A DNA stretch of 6,735 nt from Spirochaetes bacterium ADurb.Bin110 (GCA_002070755.1 MWDY01000297.1:1-6735); one strand, 5' to 3'. Counted from the stretch's first letter, positions 1 through 6,594 are shown. Program-made: numbers and translations. Notes: generated by a model not told the origin, from the letters alone.

Positions 1-202
1 CATCATCCCATGGTATAAATCCGCCATGGCGTACAGCTCCCAAGAGGGTGCCCCCATCGAGCCAATAGCGCAGGTTTTGTTGTCTACAGATATAATCGAA
101 TATTTTGAGTAGGCGCAGCATGACGAGTTGACAACTGCGCAATGGGCTATCGCCTTCTGGTCTTCTATCGGGAAAGAGGGAATCGAAATCGACGTGCTCC
201 AT
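1..202 (-). CDS. LicD-family phosphotransferase, N-terminal part (cut by window edge)
   Basis: Reading leftwards from ATG at 202, 67 residues are visible before the window ends. Residues 48-67 read [20 protein letters not shown], the hallmark block of the LicD family (nucleotidyltransferase fold; the Asp pair at the end belongs to the metal-binding active site). Before it come LFPD (9-12), RPEGDSPLR (14-22) and a helix-like stretch ending in [14 protein letters not shown], as in many LicD proteins. Family members attach phosphocholine or related phospho-substituents to surface glycans, so this gene probably decorates the glycan made by its neighbours; the actual substituent is unknown. ATG at 202 is the only ATG, GTG, TTG or CTG start after the in-frame stop at 281-283, but it has no clear Shine-Dalgarno and sits 103 bp after the fucosyltransferase stop, so the true N-terminus may be longer (see findings). 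The truncation is only the window boundary. Confidence 0.85.
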   Translation of the reverse strand, partial: MEHVDFDSLFPDRRPEGDSPLRSCQLVMLRLLKIFDYICRQQNLRYWLDGGTLLGAVRHGGFIPWDD

Positions 203-305
203 CGGTGGAAAGTATATAGTCGGTCTCTTTGCTTCGCAACGGGCAGCGCCTGTTGCAGCACCTTTAATGCATGTACAAGCTCAGGAGCGGATACTTTCAA
301 AGCTC

Positions 306-1229
306 TTATAAAATAGGAAGCCGCTTCCACGCTGCCGGCACCACATCATCAAACGTATAGTGGTAATAAGCAAAGCGTCGTGGGTGTGCAAGCGACCAGT
401 GTTCTGGAGCGTACACAATTTTATCTGGGTGCTGATCGAGCCAGGCTCCCCACCATGAGAAGGTGCTGTTGGCAATGACATGAATGCGGCACTGACTCAT
501 GAGCCACATATCGCGCCAGCTATTTGCGCCTCTATTCCAATCGACATAGATTGCTTCGCTTGGTTCGAGCGCAAGATTGGCCTTGCACCATGCAAGATCA
601 TCAGAGAATACAAGAAAATATGGGCGTGCCATGCGGCCGAGCACTCGTACAGCTTGGCGCGCCGCTTCGATTGCGTGGCGATAATAGATAGGAGTACAGA
701 CCCAGGTATCCGGATTCGGTAGCGCATCGCCACGCCGCACATGGAGCGACACTGGCACAAGGCTATAGCGGCTTTTCTCAAATATAGCCGCAAGTTCGCG
801 ATTCTCTGTACCTGGATCGGCAATAAAGGTGAGCTCTTTTCGAATGAGGTCGCTGCAAAAGTCAAAATAGCGCGCATCTTGCCACCAGCCTTCGAGGTAC
901 CAATCGCCTTTGAGATCGAAGACCTGAGGGTTGAAGCGGAAAATTTTGTCGATATAGTGGGTTCGTTTGGTGAAATATTTGCGTCGAACCTTGGAAAGAG
1001 CCGATCGTGGTTGCGTGCTTAGACGCTGAACATCGCGCTCATTCGCAACCTCGTAATGAACTGGAAAAATCCCCGGCAGCTCAAAGCCATTGTGAATGCG
1101 GCTCTGAGCTTCGTTATAGCTCGTAATATCGAGAAGGACCTGGTCGCCTGTTTTGAGCGCGAGGGCTCGAGAAAACGCATACTGAAAGAGCTGGTTGCCA
1201 AGGCCACCAATAATTTTGACGATTTTCAT
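306..1229 (-). CDS. GT11 fucosyltransferase (probable alpha-1,2-fucosyltransferase)
   Basis: This 307-residue protein has the full set of GT11 signatures: an N-terminal GGLGNQLFQYAFSRAL (8-23), YLEGWWQDARYF (111-122), the GDP-fucose-binding HVRRGD (163-168), FSDD (208-211) and NSTFSWWGAWL (254-264). The length is normal for bacterial GT11 enzymes, which transfer fucose from GDP-fucose to a terminal sugar, usually galactose in alpha-1,2 linkage, at the cytoplasmic face of the membrane. The linkage and acceptor here are inferred from the family only. I chose ATG at 1229 because the protein then begins MKIVKIIGGLGNQ, the usual family start; a TTG at 1274 would add 15 residues not expected in the family. 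No strong Shine-Dalgarno precedes 1229. Its ATG overlaps the TGA of the possible small ORF at 1226-1390 (ATGA), which would permit translational coupling. The gene lies between the DUF6492 gene and licD. GDP-fucose synthesis genes are not in the window. Confidence 0.95.
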   Translation of the reverse strand: MKIVKIIGGLGNQLFQYAFSRALALKTGDQVLLDITSYNEAQSRIHNGFELPGIFPVHYEVANERDVQRLSTQPRSALSKVRRKYFTKRTHYIDKIFRFNPQVFDLKGDWYLEGWWQDARYFDFCSDLIRKELTFIADPGTENRELAAIFEKSRYSLVPVSLHVRRGDALPNPDTWVCTPIYYRHAIEAARQAVRVLGRMARPYFLVFSDDLAWCKANLALEPSEAIYVDWNRGANSWRDMWLMSQCRIHVIANSTFSWWGAWLDQHPDKIVYAPEHWSLAHPRRFAYYHYTFDDVVPAAWKRLPIL

Positions 1230-1390
1230 GCACAGTCCAGCCAATGCGTAACTTGAAAATAAGGATAAAGGCAAGTAAGTGGGATGCTACCTCGGTGTAC
1301 GAGCTCGTGCTTCTCAAAAGAAGGCAGGGGCATATCACAATTGAGTCGATCTTCCGGATAAAAGGAAAGAGAATGCAGTAGATTATTCAA
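1226..1390 (-). CDS. Possible small protein of 54 residues, unrecognised
   Basis: The 153 bp between the DUF6492 stop and the fucosyltransferase ATG contain an open frame starting at TTG 1390 and ending in TGA at 1226-1228. In its favour: AGGAGGT at 1396-1402 lies about 6 nt before the TTG, the start overlaps the end of the DUF6492 gene, and the stop overlaps the next start as ATGA, so it would fit exactly into the operon. Against it: the start is TTG, the sequence (beginning MNNLLHSLSFYPEDRL and ending in VTHWLDCA) matches no family I know, and a frame of this length can stay open by chance. It contains three cysteines, no signal peptide and no clear membrane helix. An internal ATG at 1333 would give a 35-residue version but lacks a Shine-Dalgarno. 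It could also be a remnant of a lost gene, or simply a leader through which ribosomes reach the fucosyltransferase start. Confidence 0.3.
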   Translation of the reverse strand: MNNLLHSLSFYPEDRLNCDMPLPSFEKHELVHRGSIPLTCLYPYFQVTHWLDCA

Positions 1391-2495
1391 ACATTACCTC
1401 CTTTCGAAATCGATTAAAAGCATTTGGCAAAAGGAGTACTGCAGCGGTTGTCCACAGTATACCCAGCAGGTGGCGAACGCTATGTTTTGCGCGCGTTTTT
1501 ATGCGTGTGCTATGCCAGGCCTCGAAGCTCGCCCAATAATAGTGTCTACTGAGCGCAAAAAGCTGCTTAGTGGTTGGAGGGCGGTCAAAAAAGGACGACC
1601 CGAGCCGCATTGAGGGAAGTTCTCTCAACGCAATGCGCTCGCGTGCAGTGTGATACATAAATGAGCCATAGGTCTCATATTCCGAAAATCCTGAAGCATC
1701 CAGTTCCTCAGGTTCGATGGCGCTAATAATCGCTTCAATAAATTTTTGCGCATCGAAGAATTTTGGCGCGTCGAGCAGCGTATTGAAAAATTCGTTACAA
1801 GATTCTTTGTGCGCATCATTCTCTGAATCATTTATCGATACATGGTTCATTATACAAGCCAGAAGCCGCAACACGTGTGGCCGTTCAAACATCATGTGCT
1901 CTGCAATGAATGAGTCGTGCGCCACTTTCCCAATTCCGATGAGCCGCTCCATAGTCCTAAAATACGTGGCATGGAGCTCTTTTTTTGTTGTCATAAGAAC
2001 TCGGCTTGTTTCATCAAAAAAGCTCAGAGGACGCACAGGAATGGTGTCGGTATCCCAAACAAGGTAATAGCGATAGGGGCTAGGCTGCGTTGCATAGGCA
2101 AGGAGCAAGAGCTGCTTAAAGTACCACCCAGCCCTATCACCGTTACCCCCATGCGCCTGAATACAGTGTTTTACCGCTGCGAGGCTCAAACCTGGTACCA
2201 CGGTATCTTCATCGAGATATTCGATAACCGGCCTTGAGCATTGATCGGATGATTCATCAGATGGTGATTTATTAAGAGATTTATCTAAAAAAGACCTATC
2301 AAGGCCGAGGCCGAGGCTCTTTGCTTTTTCAATGCAGCTCGATGAGGCTATGATCTTTATTTTTTGTGGAATAATGAATTGGATAATGAAAGGCAAGCCG
2401 ACGCTGAGCACGGGTAAATCGCGTTCAATAGTGAGGAGCAATAGCTCAAAAGGCTGCTGGGGGCTTTCTTCGTTTATTTTGCCATTGCTTTGCAT
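1383..2495 (-). CDS. DUF6492-type putative glycosyltransferase
   Basis: This 370-residue protein resembles the DUF6492 family, glycosyltransferase-like proteins found in surface-glycan loci whose reaction is mostly untested. Visible landmarks are a hydrophobic first strand (FELLLLTIERDL, 16-27), RAGWYFKQLLLLAY (121-134), a DxD-type metal/nucleotide-sugar motif in VWDTDTIPVRPL (146-157), HDSFIAEHMMF (193-203) and SEYETYGSFMY (271-281). The DxD and the later conserved Glu/His positions suggest a GT-A-like fold using a nucleotide sugar. Residues 343-360 are hydrophobic and may associate with the membrane. ATG at 2495 puts the first strand about 16 residues in; an upstream ATG at 2591 would add 32 residues with no domain character and a 146-bp overlap. 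Even with the shorter start, the gene overlaps the end of the GT25 gene by 50 bp, and no good Shine-Dalgarno is visible at either start. The family call comes from memory of motifs, so the donor and acceptor are unknown. Confidence 0.8.
   Translation of the reverse strand: MQSNGKINEESPQQPFELLLLTIERDLPVLSVGLPFIIQFIIPQKIKIIASSSCIEKAKSLGLGLDRSFLDKSLNKSPSDESSDQCSRPVIEYLDEDTVVPGLSLAAVKHCIQAHGGNGDRAGWYFKQLLLLAYATQPSPYRYYLVWDTDTIPVRPLSFFDETSRVLMTTKKELHATYFRTMERLIGIGKVAHDSFIAEHMMFERPHVLRLLACIMNHVSINDSENDAHKESCNEFFNTLLDAPKFFDAQKFIEAIISAIEPEELDASGFSEYETYGSFMYHTARERIALRELPSMRLGSSFFDRPPTTKQLFALSRHYYWASFEAWHSTRIKTRAKHSVRHLLGILWTTAAVLLLPNAFNRFRKEVMFE
1396..1402 (-). promoter_or_regulatory. Strong Shine-Dalgarno inside the end of the DUF6492 gene
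   Basis: The minus strand reads AGGAGGT here, within the last codons of the DUF6492 gene (residues Lys-Glu-Val). It is too close (about 2 nt) to the in-frame ATG at 1394, but well placed for TTG at 1390. The fucosyltransferase ATG is about 165 nt further on, too far to be served directly. The match may be a coincidence of the Lys-Glu-Val codons. Confidence 0.4.
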
Positions 2496-3225
2496 AGTGC
2501 TTAAGTTTTCTACCAATTGGGTTATAGGTCTTAAAGCTATGCCAAAGGATACCCTGCAATGAGTAATGCTGAAAAGATGTGCGTTGACCATTTAACGAAG
2601 TTGTGCTTCCAAAATCGACACGCTGTGTCACTAAGGAGAGTGAAGGGATAATGCCTTTGAAACGCACCTTATGGCGATAGTATCCCCAGCTATCAGCAGG
2701 GAATTTTACAGGGATATTGCTATTTTGGATACGCGCAGCTGCAGCCTGTGTGATGATGTAGCCTACGGTTTGCGCGATGGATCCTTCTTTGATAAAGATT
2801 GGAGTCACTATTTGGTAGTGATCGGTGACTTTCTTTCTTGTCCAGGGTAAGTAGAAGTCGCAGCGGCTCAGAACAACCAGGTCTCCTTGCTCAAGATATT
2901 CCCGCTCAAGAAGGCTCAAAACCTGCGGTAAATCAGGAGCAAGGGCTGCATCATCCTCGAGAATGAGGGCCCAAGGAAGGCCACGTTTTACTATCTCTGC
3001 GTAGACTGCCGCGTGGCTGAGCGCACAGCCGACTTCCCCTGGCCGCAGGCTTCGATCTTCGAGCTTGCGCGCAGCTACATCATCGTACCAGCGCGGATCG
3101 CTTATTTTCTCTGAACCGCGTACCGCATCGAAGAATTCAAATTCCATGCTGAGCTTCTCCAGTTGCGCTTTAATAGAAGCTCTCCGAGCGATATCTTCGG
3201 GCAGGCTTATGACAAAGGTGTACAT
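2446..3225 (-). CDS. GT25 family glycosyltransferase (LPS/LOS type)
   Basis: The 259-residue product has the GT25 pattern: VISLPEDIARR (5-15), EFFDAVRG (30-37), GEVGCALSHAAVY (63-75), the LILEDDA motif (87-93) holding the acidic metal/sugar-nucleotide residues, GYIITQAAA (155-163) and PADSW (176-180). GT25 enzymes include the beta-galactosyl- and glucosyltransferases of lipooligosaccharide outer cores in Haemophilus and Neisseria, so this protein most likely adds one hexose to the glycan on the cytoplasmic side; the sugar cannot be read from sequence. The length is typical. ATG 3225 is secure: it directly follows the TAA of the GT2 gene and has GAGGCAGG just upstream. The basic C-terminus (about 239-255) may contact membrane phospholipid. 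Its last 50 bp also encode the start of the DUF6492 gene in another frame. Base composition is close to 50% G+C, unlike the gene just upstream. Confidence 0.92.
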   Translation of the reverse strand: MYTFVISLPEDIARRASIKAQLEKLSMEFEFFDAVRGSEKISDPRWYDDVAARKLEDRSLRPGEVGCALSHAAVYAEIVKRGLPWALILEDDAALAPDLPQVLSLLEREYLEQGDLVVLSRCDFYLPWTRKKVTDHYQIVTPIFIKEGSIAQTVGYIITQAAAARIQNSNIPVKFPADSWGYYRHKVRFKGIIPSLSLVTQRVDFGSTTSLNGQRTSFQHYSLQGILWHSFKTYNPIGRKLKHYAKQWQNKRRKPPAAF

Positions 3226-4242
3226 TTATGCCTGCCTCGAAGCCCTTTGAAAGAGCAAATGTACTGATTTCTTTAGCTGAATATAATCCTTCTTCAGAGC
3301 TTTGAAGAAATTGATTGGAAAAACGCGATAAAGCAAAAATTTGATAAAGTAAAAATCATAAATTGGATCGAAATAATTCTTCCAATCGGATATATTGTTT
3401 GCCTTTTTATATTTTTTAATTTCTGAATAGGTAACGCCTTGCATGAGTAGCATACACTGCAGCGTAATCGATATATAAGGCAAAAGTTTTTTTTCATAAT
3501 TTTTTTTGAGTGTAGTGCAAGATTGAATTTTAGGTATTCTTGAGGCTCGCTCAATTGCAGCGATATACTGTAGTCGTTTCAAGGATCTTGTATGCATCAA
3601 GCTTTCAGAATGTTGATAATAATAATAATACGCTTTTTCTAAAGTATAACATGTCGCAGAATAGGCCAAGATAGCATGAGTAAACTCTTGATCCTCCCCA
3701 TAGCGAATTTTTTCATCAAATTTTATGGAATTATTTCTCACAACCGATGATTTTACTGCATAGGCTCCAAATCGTAAAATATCTGATCGAGTCGGCTTAG
3801 ATATTGCCCAAAGCAAGGCCTGGCAGCTTTCAGTCGAAGTTTTTTCTGGTTTAAATACACCAACCAATTGGTTATTCTCATCAATAAAATTAAGCCCAAA
3901 TCTAATGACATCATAGTATTGAAGCTTTGCTATTTCGATGATTTCATCAATAAGCGAACTGTCGATGTAGTCGTCAGAATCAACAAAGAGCACATACTCG
4001 CCTTTTGCTATTTCAAGAGCTTTATTTCTTGCAGAGGATTCACCTTGATTACTTTGATATATATATATTATTCGACTATCGCCTTTCGCATATGATTGGC
4101 AAATTGCTGATGAACCATCAATTGAGCCATCATTGACGATGATTATTTCGATTTGATCGCTCTTATTTGAAACGATGCTTTTGAGGCATCTACCAATATA
4201 GTTCTCTGTGTTATAGACGGGAACGATAATCGATAAATACAT
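3226..4242 (-). CDS. GT2 family glycosyltransferase
   Basis: The 338-residue protein opens with a classic GT-A GT2 domain: SIIVPVYN (4-11), IVNDGSIDGS (35-44), NQGESSARN (65-73), the DxD metal site in FVDSDDYID (86-94) and the catalytic-base region RYGEDQEF (180-187). It transfers one sugar from a nucleotide donor to the growing glycan; specificity is not predictable. Residues 205-217 hold a run of five tyrosines (YYYYYQHSESLMH), matching the aromatic YY-H-S region seen after the GT2 core. The C-terminal part from about 245 is rich in lysine and aromatics and probably binds membrane. ATG 4242 is the natural start because the first strand follows at once, although the region before it (CCTGTAAGCT) has no good Shine-Dalgarno. 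It lies 27 bp after the GT2-GT4 gene and abuts the GT25 gene. The gene is strongly A+T rich, contains two A8 tracts, an ATA triplet repeat and an (AT)6 run, and looks recently acquired compared with the genes downstream. Confidence 0.95.
   Translation of the reverse strand: MYLSIIVPVYNTENYIGRCLKSIVSNKSDQIEIIIVNDGSIDGSSAICQSYAKGDSRIIYIYQSNQGESSARNKALEIAKGEYVLFVDSDDYIDSSLIDEIIEIAKLQYYDVIRFGLNFIDENNQLVGVFKPEKTSTESCQALLWAISKPTRSDILRFGAYAVKSSVVRNNSIKFDEKIRYGEDQEFTHAILAYSATCYTLEKAYYYYYQHSESLMHTRSLKRLQYIAAIERASRIPKIQSCTTLKKNYEKKLLPYISITLQCMLLMQGVTYSEIKKYKKANNISDWKNYFDPIYDFYFIKFLLYRVFPINFFKALKKDYIQLKKSVHLLFQRASRQA
3231..3238 (-). promoter_or_regulatory. Ribosome binding site of the GT25 gene
   Basis: The minus strand reads GAGGCAGG, followed by CATAA and then ATG at 3225. 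The site lies within the last codons (Arg-Gln-Ala) of the GT2 gene, whose TAA abuts the ATG. This arrangement implies translational coupling of the two genes and fixes the GT25 start. Confidence 0.75.
3487..3507 (-). repeat. Two A8 homopolymer tracts inside the GT2 gene
   Basis: On the minus strand two runs of eight adenines (3500-3507 and 3487-3494) are separated by five bases. They encode the KKNYEKK stretch at about residues 246-252. Runs of this length can cause polymerase slippage. The frame is intact as given. Confidence 0.9.
3616..3630 (-). repeat. Triplet repeat, five ATA units
   Basis: Five perfect ATA units on the plus strand (TAT on minus) encode the five consecutive tyrosines of the GT2 protein (205-209). 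Gain or loss of units would stay in frame. Confidence 0.85.
4057..4068 (-). repeat. Dinucleotide repeat (AT)6 inside the GT2 gene
   Basis: Six AT units lie in the codons for the IIYIYQ stretch (about residues 58-63), between the nucleotide-binding motif and NQGESSARN. Gain or loss of one unit would shift the frame near the N-terminus and inactivate the enzyme, but six units is short for known phase-variable loci. Confidence 0.8.
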
Positions 4243-4269
4243 AGCTTACAGGATATCAATACAGAGCAT

Positions 4270-6594
4270 TTAAAGTATATAACCCTCTACATTTTCAAGT
4301 GTCTTTAGAAAGTTATCAAAAGAATGCCGGCTTTTTACGAGATTATAGGCATTTATTGCTTTTAGTTGGCTAGAATCGTGAAGTGCTTCTTGGATTTTTT
4401 GACAAAATGAATCAATATTATTTAAATCGTCGACGATATAGGCTGTTTCTTCGTTCAATAGATCCCCAGAACCACCAACACATGGCCCTACTATTTTGAG
4501 CCCTACCGCAGCAGCTTCTAGAAGCGTATTTGGCATACCATCACTTTCTGATGTATACAAATAGGCAGAGTAGTCATCAAATGGCAATTCCATAAAATTC
4601 GAATATTTTCCCTTAAGCACTATATTTTTTTGTCTTTGCAAGAGCGTTGTATAATAGGGGTCTTCAGAATAACCCCATATATCAAACTGAATATCTTGCA
4701 TTTGTTCAGCAATTTTTGCCAATAATTCCGGTTTCTTTTCTTTGGCTATTCTTCCAGTCCATAAAATCCTATTCTTTTGCTTCTTAGTCTGATGGCCTTC
4801 ATCATTCTTTAATCTTGCTTTACCGATATGGATTAAATCATCAGATACGGGAAAATATGCGGTACAGAATTTTGAGCTTGATATTCCATAGGTAGTTGTC
4901 CATACTTTCGGGAAATACGAGTTATCCGAAAAAATAAATTCAAGAATATCATAGGTCTCTTCAAGATACTCCCGTGCATAACCTACTGGCTTACCTTCAG
5001 CATCAATTCCATCGGCAAAAAGAGAAGCAAATAGCTTAGAGTATTTCTGCAATGCTTTGCCATGCCTTTTGAAGGCTGTCCAACATGCTCCAGAATTAAC
5101 ATTATGTATGACTTGTGGCCGCTTTTGAATAAGCAGGCGAGTAAGCACATAAACAAGGGTATCGAAGTTTCCCTTTTCATTGTGCACAATTTTTCCTAAT
5201 TCTATAAAGTCTGCATATTGCATTATTTTATCTTTCCAGGGCGAGTCTGCATTTTCAGTCGAAATAATTAATAATTTTTTATTCAATTTTGTATAAACGG
5301 CACGGGCATATTGAATTGTACCAAGATCTGCACCGCCTGCTTTTAGCCAAGGAACTACAATTATATGAGAATAATTGGTGTCAATTATTTGCGAATATGC
5401 TTTCATAAAAGAAATGGCTTTCGCATAATCAGGCTTAGGGATTTGATAATGCTCCAAATTAGATAAAAACGTATAGGAAGGGAATAGCTTTGGTTCAATA
5501 TGCGATATCTCTCTCAGTTCTTCTATTACCCAGCTGGCTAATCGTGTATCAATTGTATTATCATTACTCTCATTACTCTTATTACTCTCTTTTTTCTCTA
5601 TAATATAATTCAATAATGCCTTTATTGGTTTAACAAAAGTAAATAGTAGCGTTTCTTTCCATAAATTAAAAAATGATTTTGAATATCGAATTATTCGATA
5701 GTCTAGTTTGCTCTTCAGTTTGCTCTTTATTATATTTTTTGCAGTAGCATAACTGCATTTTCTATTCGATCTACTATTATTATTGTTACGAGGTTGATTT
5801 ACATCATCAACGCGGAAATTGTAGTTTTTTGTAAACCATTCAAAAAAAGGCGACCTATCTATAATTGTACTATTTAAATTCGAAATCTTTCTTAGACTAT
5901 TCTTGCTCTTATATCTGATAAAATGAATTGTATTAGGAACTATTCTATGAATATATCCATCACTAATGGTATCGCAATTCCAATGCCAATCTTCATAACC
6001 AATTCCCTTAAGTATCTGATTTTGTTCATACGGTACTCGGTCATAAATCTCTTTAGAGCTAAAGGAAAGTGCACTCCAATAATTCTCTATAAATAAAGTC
6101 TCAACAAGAAAATCACTAGATAATTGATCGACATGCTTCCACCAGTGCAATGCCTGATCGAAGGCAATATTGATTTCAGGATGTAGTATGCAGCATTTAT
6201 TATCTAATGCCATCAAATATGCTTCATAAAGCCAATTTTCTCCAAATAAATCATCACCATCGAGAAAGGAGATAAATTCTCCATTTGCTTTTGAGATACC
6301 AAAATTTCGCGATTGAGATAAATCTCTAAATTCCACCCAGTACACATAATCGATAGATAATTCGGAGACTTGCTTATAATAGCTTATTCTCTCTTTTGTT
6401 ATATCATCAGGAGCGTCAACAACGACAATGGTTTCTAAGGAGAGCCCTTTTGACTCTGCATATTTTCTTGCTTTTGCTGCAGATCTGATAGAACGATATG
6501 CTAAAATGCCTTCTGTATGACAATTAATTATAATACTGATATCTATACTTTTATTATCTGGCCTAATTTCAGGACAATTGAGAGAATTTTGCAT
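4270..6594 (-). CDS. Two-domain GT2-GT4 glycosyltransferase
   Basis: This 774-residue protein joins two enzymes. The N-terminal GT2 domain (about 18-260) shows DISIIINCHTEG (18-29), VVVDAPDD (57-64), LSQSRNFG (92-99), the metal-binding DGD (112-114) and the catalytic-base block GYEDWHWN (199-206). The C-terminal GT4 domain (GT-B fold, about 405-770) shows PWLKAGGADLG (415-425), the second Rossmann start WTGRIAKEKKP (612-622) and SESDGMPNTLLEA (682-694), where the EX7E motif has Asp685 in place of the first Glu. Such fused GT2-GT4 proteins are known from O-antigen and capsule clusters and probably add two successive sugars. The linker (about 265-350) is low-complexity, with an Asn run and an ESN-type triple repeat. 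I chose ATG 6594 because GGAGG lies 8 nt upstream; the GTG at 6609 immediately precedes and overlaps that site, so it is unlikely to be the start. The gene is very A+T rich in the linker and is the first complete gene after the exporter gene. Confidence 0.95.
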   Translation of the reverse strand: MQNSLNCPEIRPDNKSIDISIIINCHTEGILAYRSIRSAAKARKYAESKGLSLETIVVVDAPDDITKERISYYKQVSELSIDYVYWVEFRDLSQSRNFGISKANGEFISFLDGDDLFGENWLYEAYLMALDNKCCILHPEINIAFDQALHWWKHVDQLSSDFLVETLFIENYWSALSFSSKEIYDRVPYEQNQILKGIGYEDWHWNCDTISDGYIHRIVPNTIHFIRYKSKNSLRKISNLNSTIIDRSPFFEWFTKNYNFRVDDVNQPRNNNNSRSNRKCSYATAKNIIKSKLKSKLDYRIIRYSKSFFNLWKETLLFTFVKPIKALLNYIIEKKESNKSNESNDNTIDTRLASWVIEELREISHIEPKLFPSYTFLSNLEHYQIPKPDYAKAISFMKAYSQIIDTNYSHIIVVPWLKAGGADLGTIQYARAVYTKLNKKLLIISTENADSPWKDKIMQYADFIELGKIVHNEKGNFDTLVYVLTRLLIQKRPQVIHNVNSGACWTAFKRHGKALQKYSKLFASLFADGIDAEGKPVGYAREYLEETYDILEFIFSDNSYFPKVWTTTYGISSSKFCTAYFPVSDDLIHIGKARLKNDEGHQTKKQKNRILWTGRIAKEKKPELLAKIAEQMQDIQFDIWGYSEDPYYTTLLQRQKNIVLKGKYSNFMELPFDDYSAYLYTSESDGMPNTLLEAAAVGLKIVGPCVGGSGDLLNEETAYIVDDLNNIDSFCQKIQEALHDSSQLKAINAYNLVKSRHSFDNFLKTLENVEGYIL
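5563..5589 (-). repeat. Three 9-bp tandem repeats in the GT2-GT4 linker
   Basis: Three tandem units of ATTACTCTC (plus strand; the middle copy ends in T) encode ESN-KSN-ESN at about residues 336-344, between the two catalytic domains. Since the unit is 9 bp, copy-number change would lengthen or shorten the linker without frameshift. Confidence 0.85.

Noticed and set aside
497..877. Long open frames on both strands inside the fucosyltransferase gene (for example 497-877 minus and 741-1022 plus).
   Set aside because: They overlap a gene with full family motifs, have no family character of their own and are shadows of its codon pattern.
1230..1274. TTG start at 1274 extending the fucosyltransferase by 15 residues.
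   Set aside because: The family normally begins at the MKIVKIIGGLGNQ strand, and the extension has neither domain character nor a well-placed Shine-Dalgarno.
1297..1323. A 10-bp palindrome (ACGAGCTCGT, 1299-1308) and a small hairpin (CTTCT-CAAA-AGAAG, 1310-1323) between the DUF6492 and fucosyltransferase genes.
   Set aside because: The palindrome has no loop, the hairpin stem is only 5 bp, and no T-run follows on the minus strand, so there is no support for a terminator or a defined operator.
1717..2237. Plus-strand open frames opposite the DUF6492 gene.
   Set aside because: They are antisense shadows with cysteine- and serine-rich translations and no recognisable domain.
2496..2591. ATG at 2591 extending the DUF6492 protein by 32 residues.
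   Set aside because: It would increase the overlap with GT25 to 146 bp, lacks a Shine-Dalgarno, and the added residues do not look like part of the domain.
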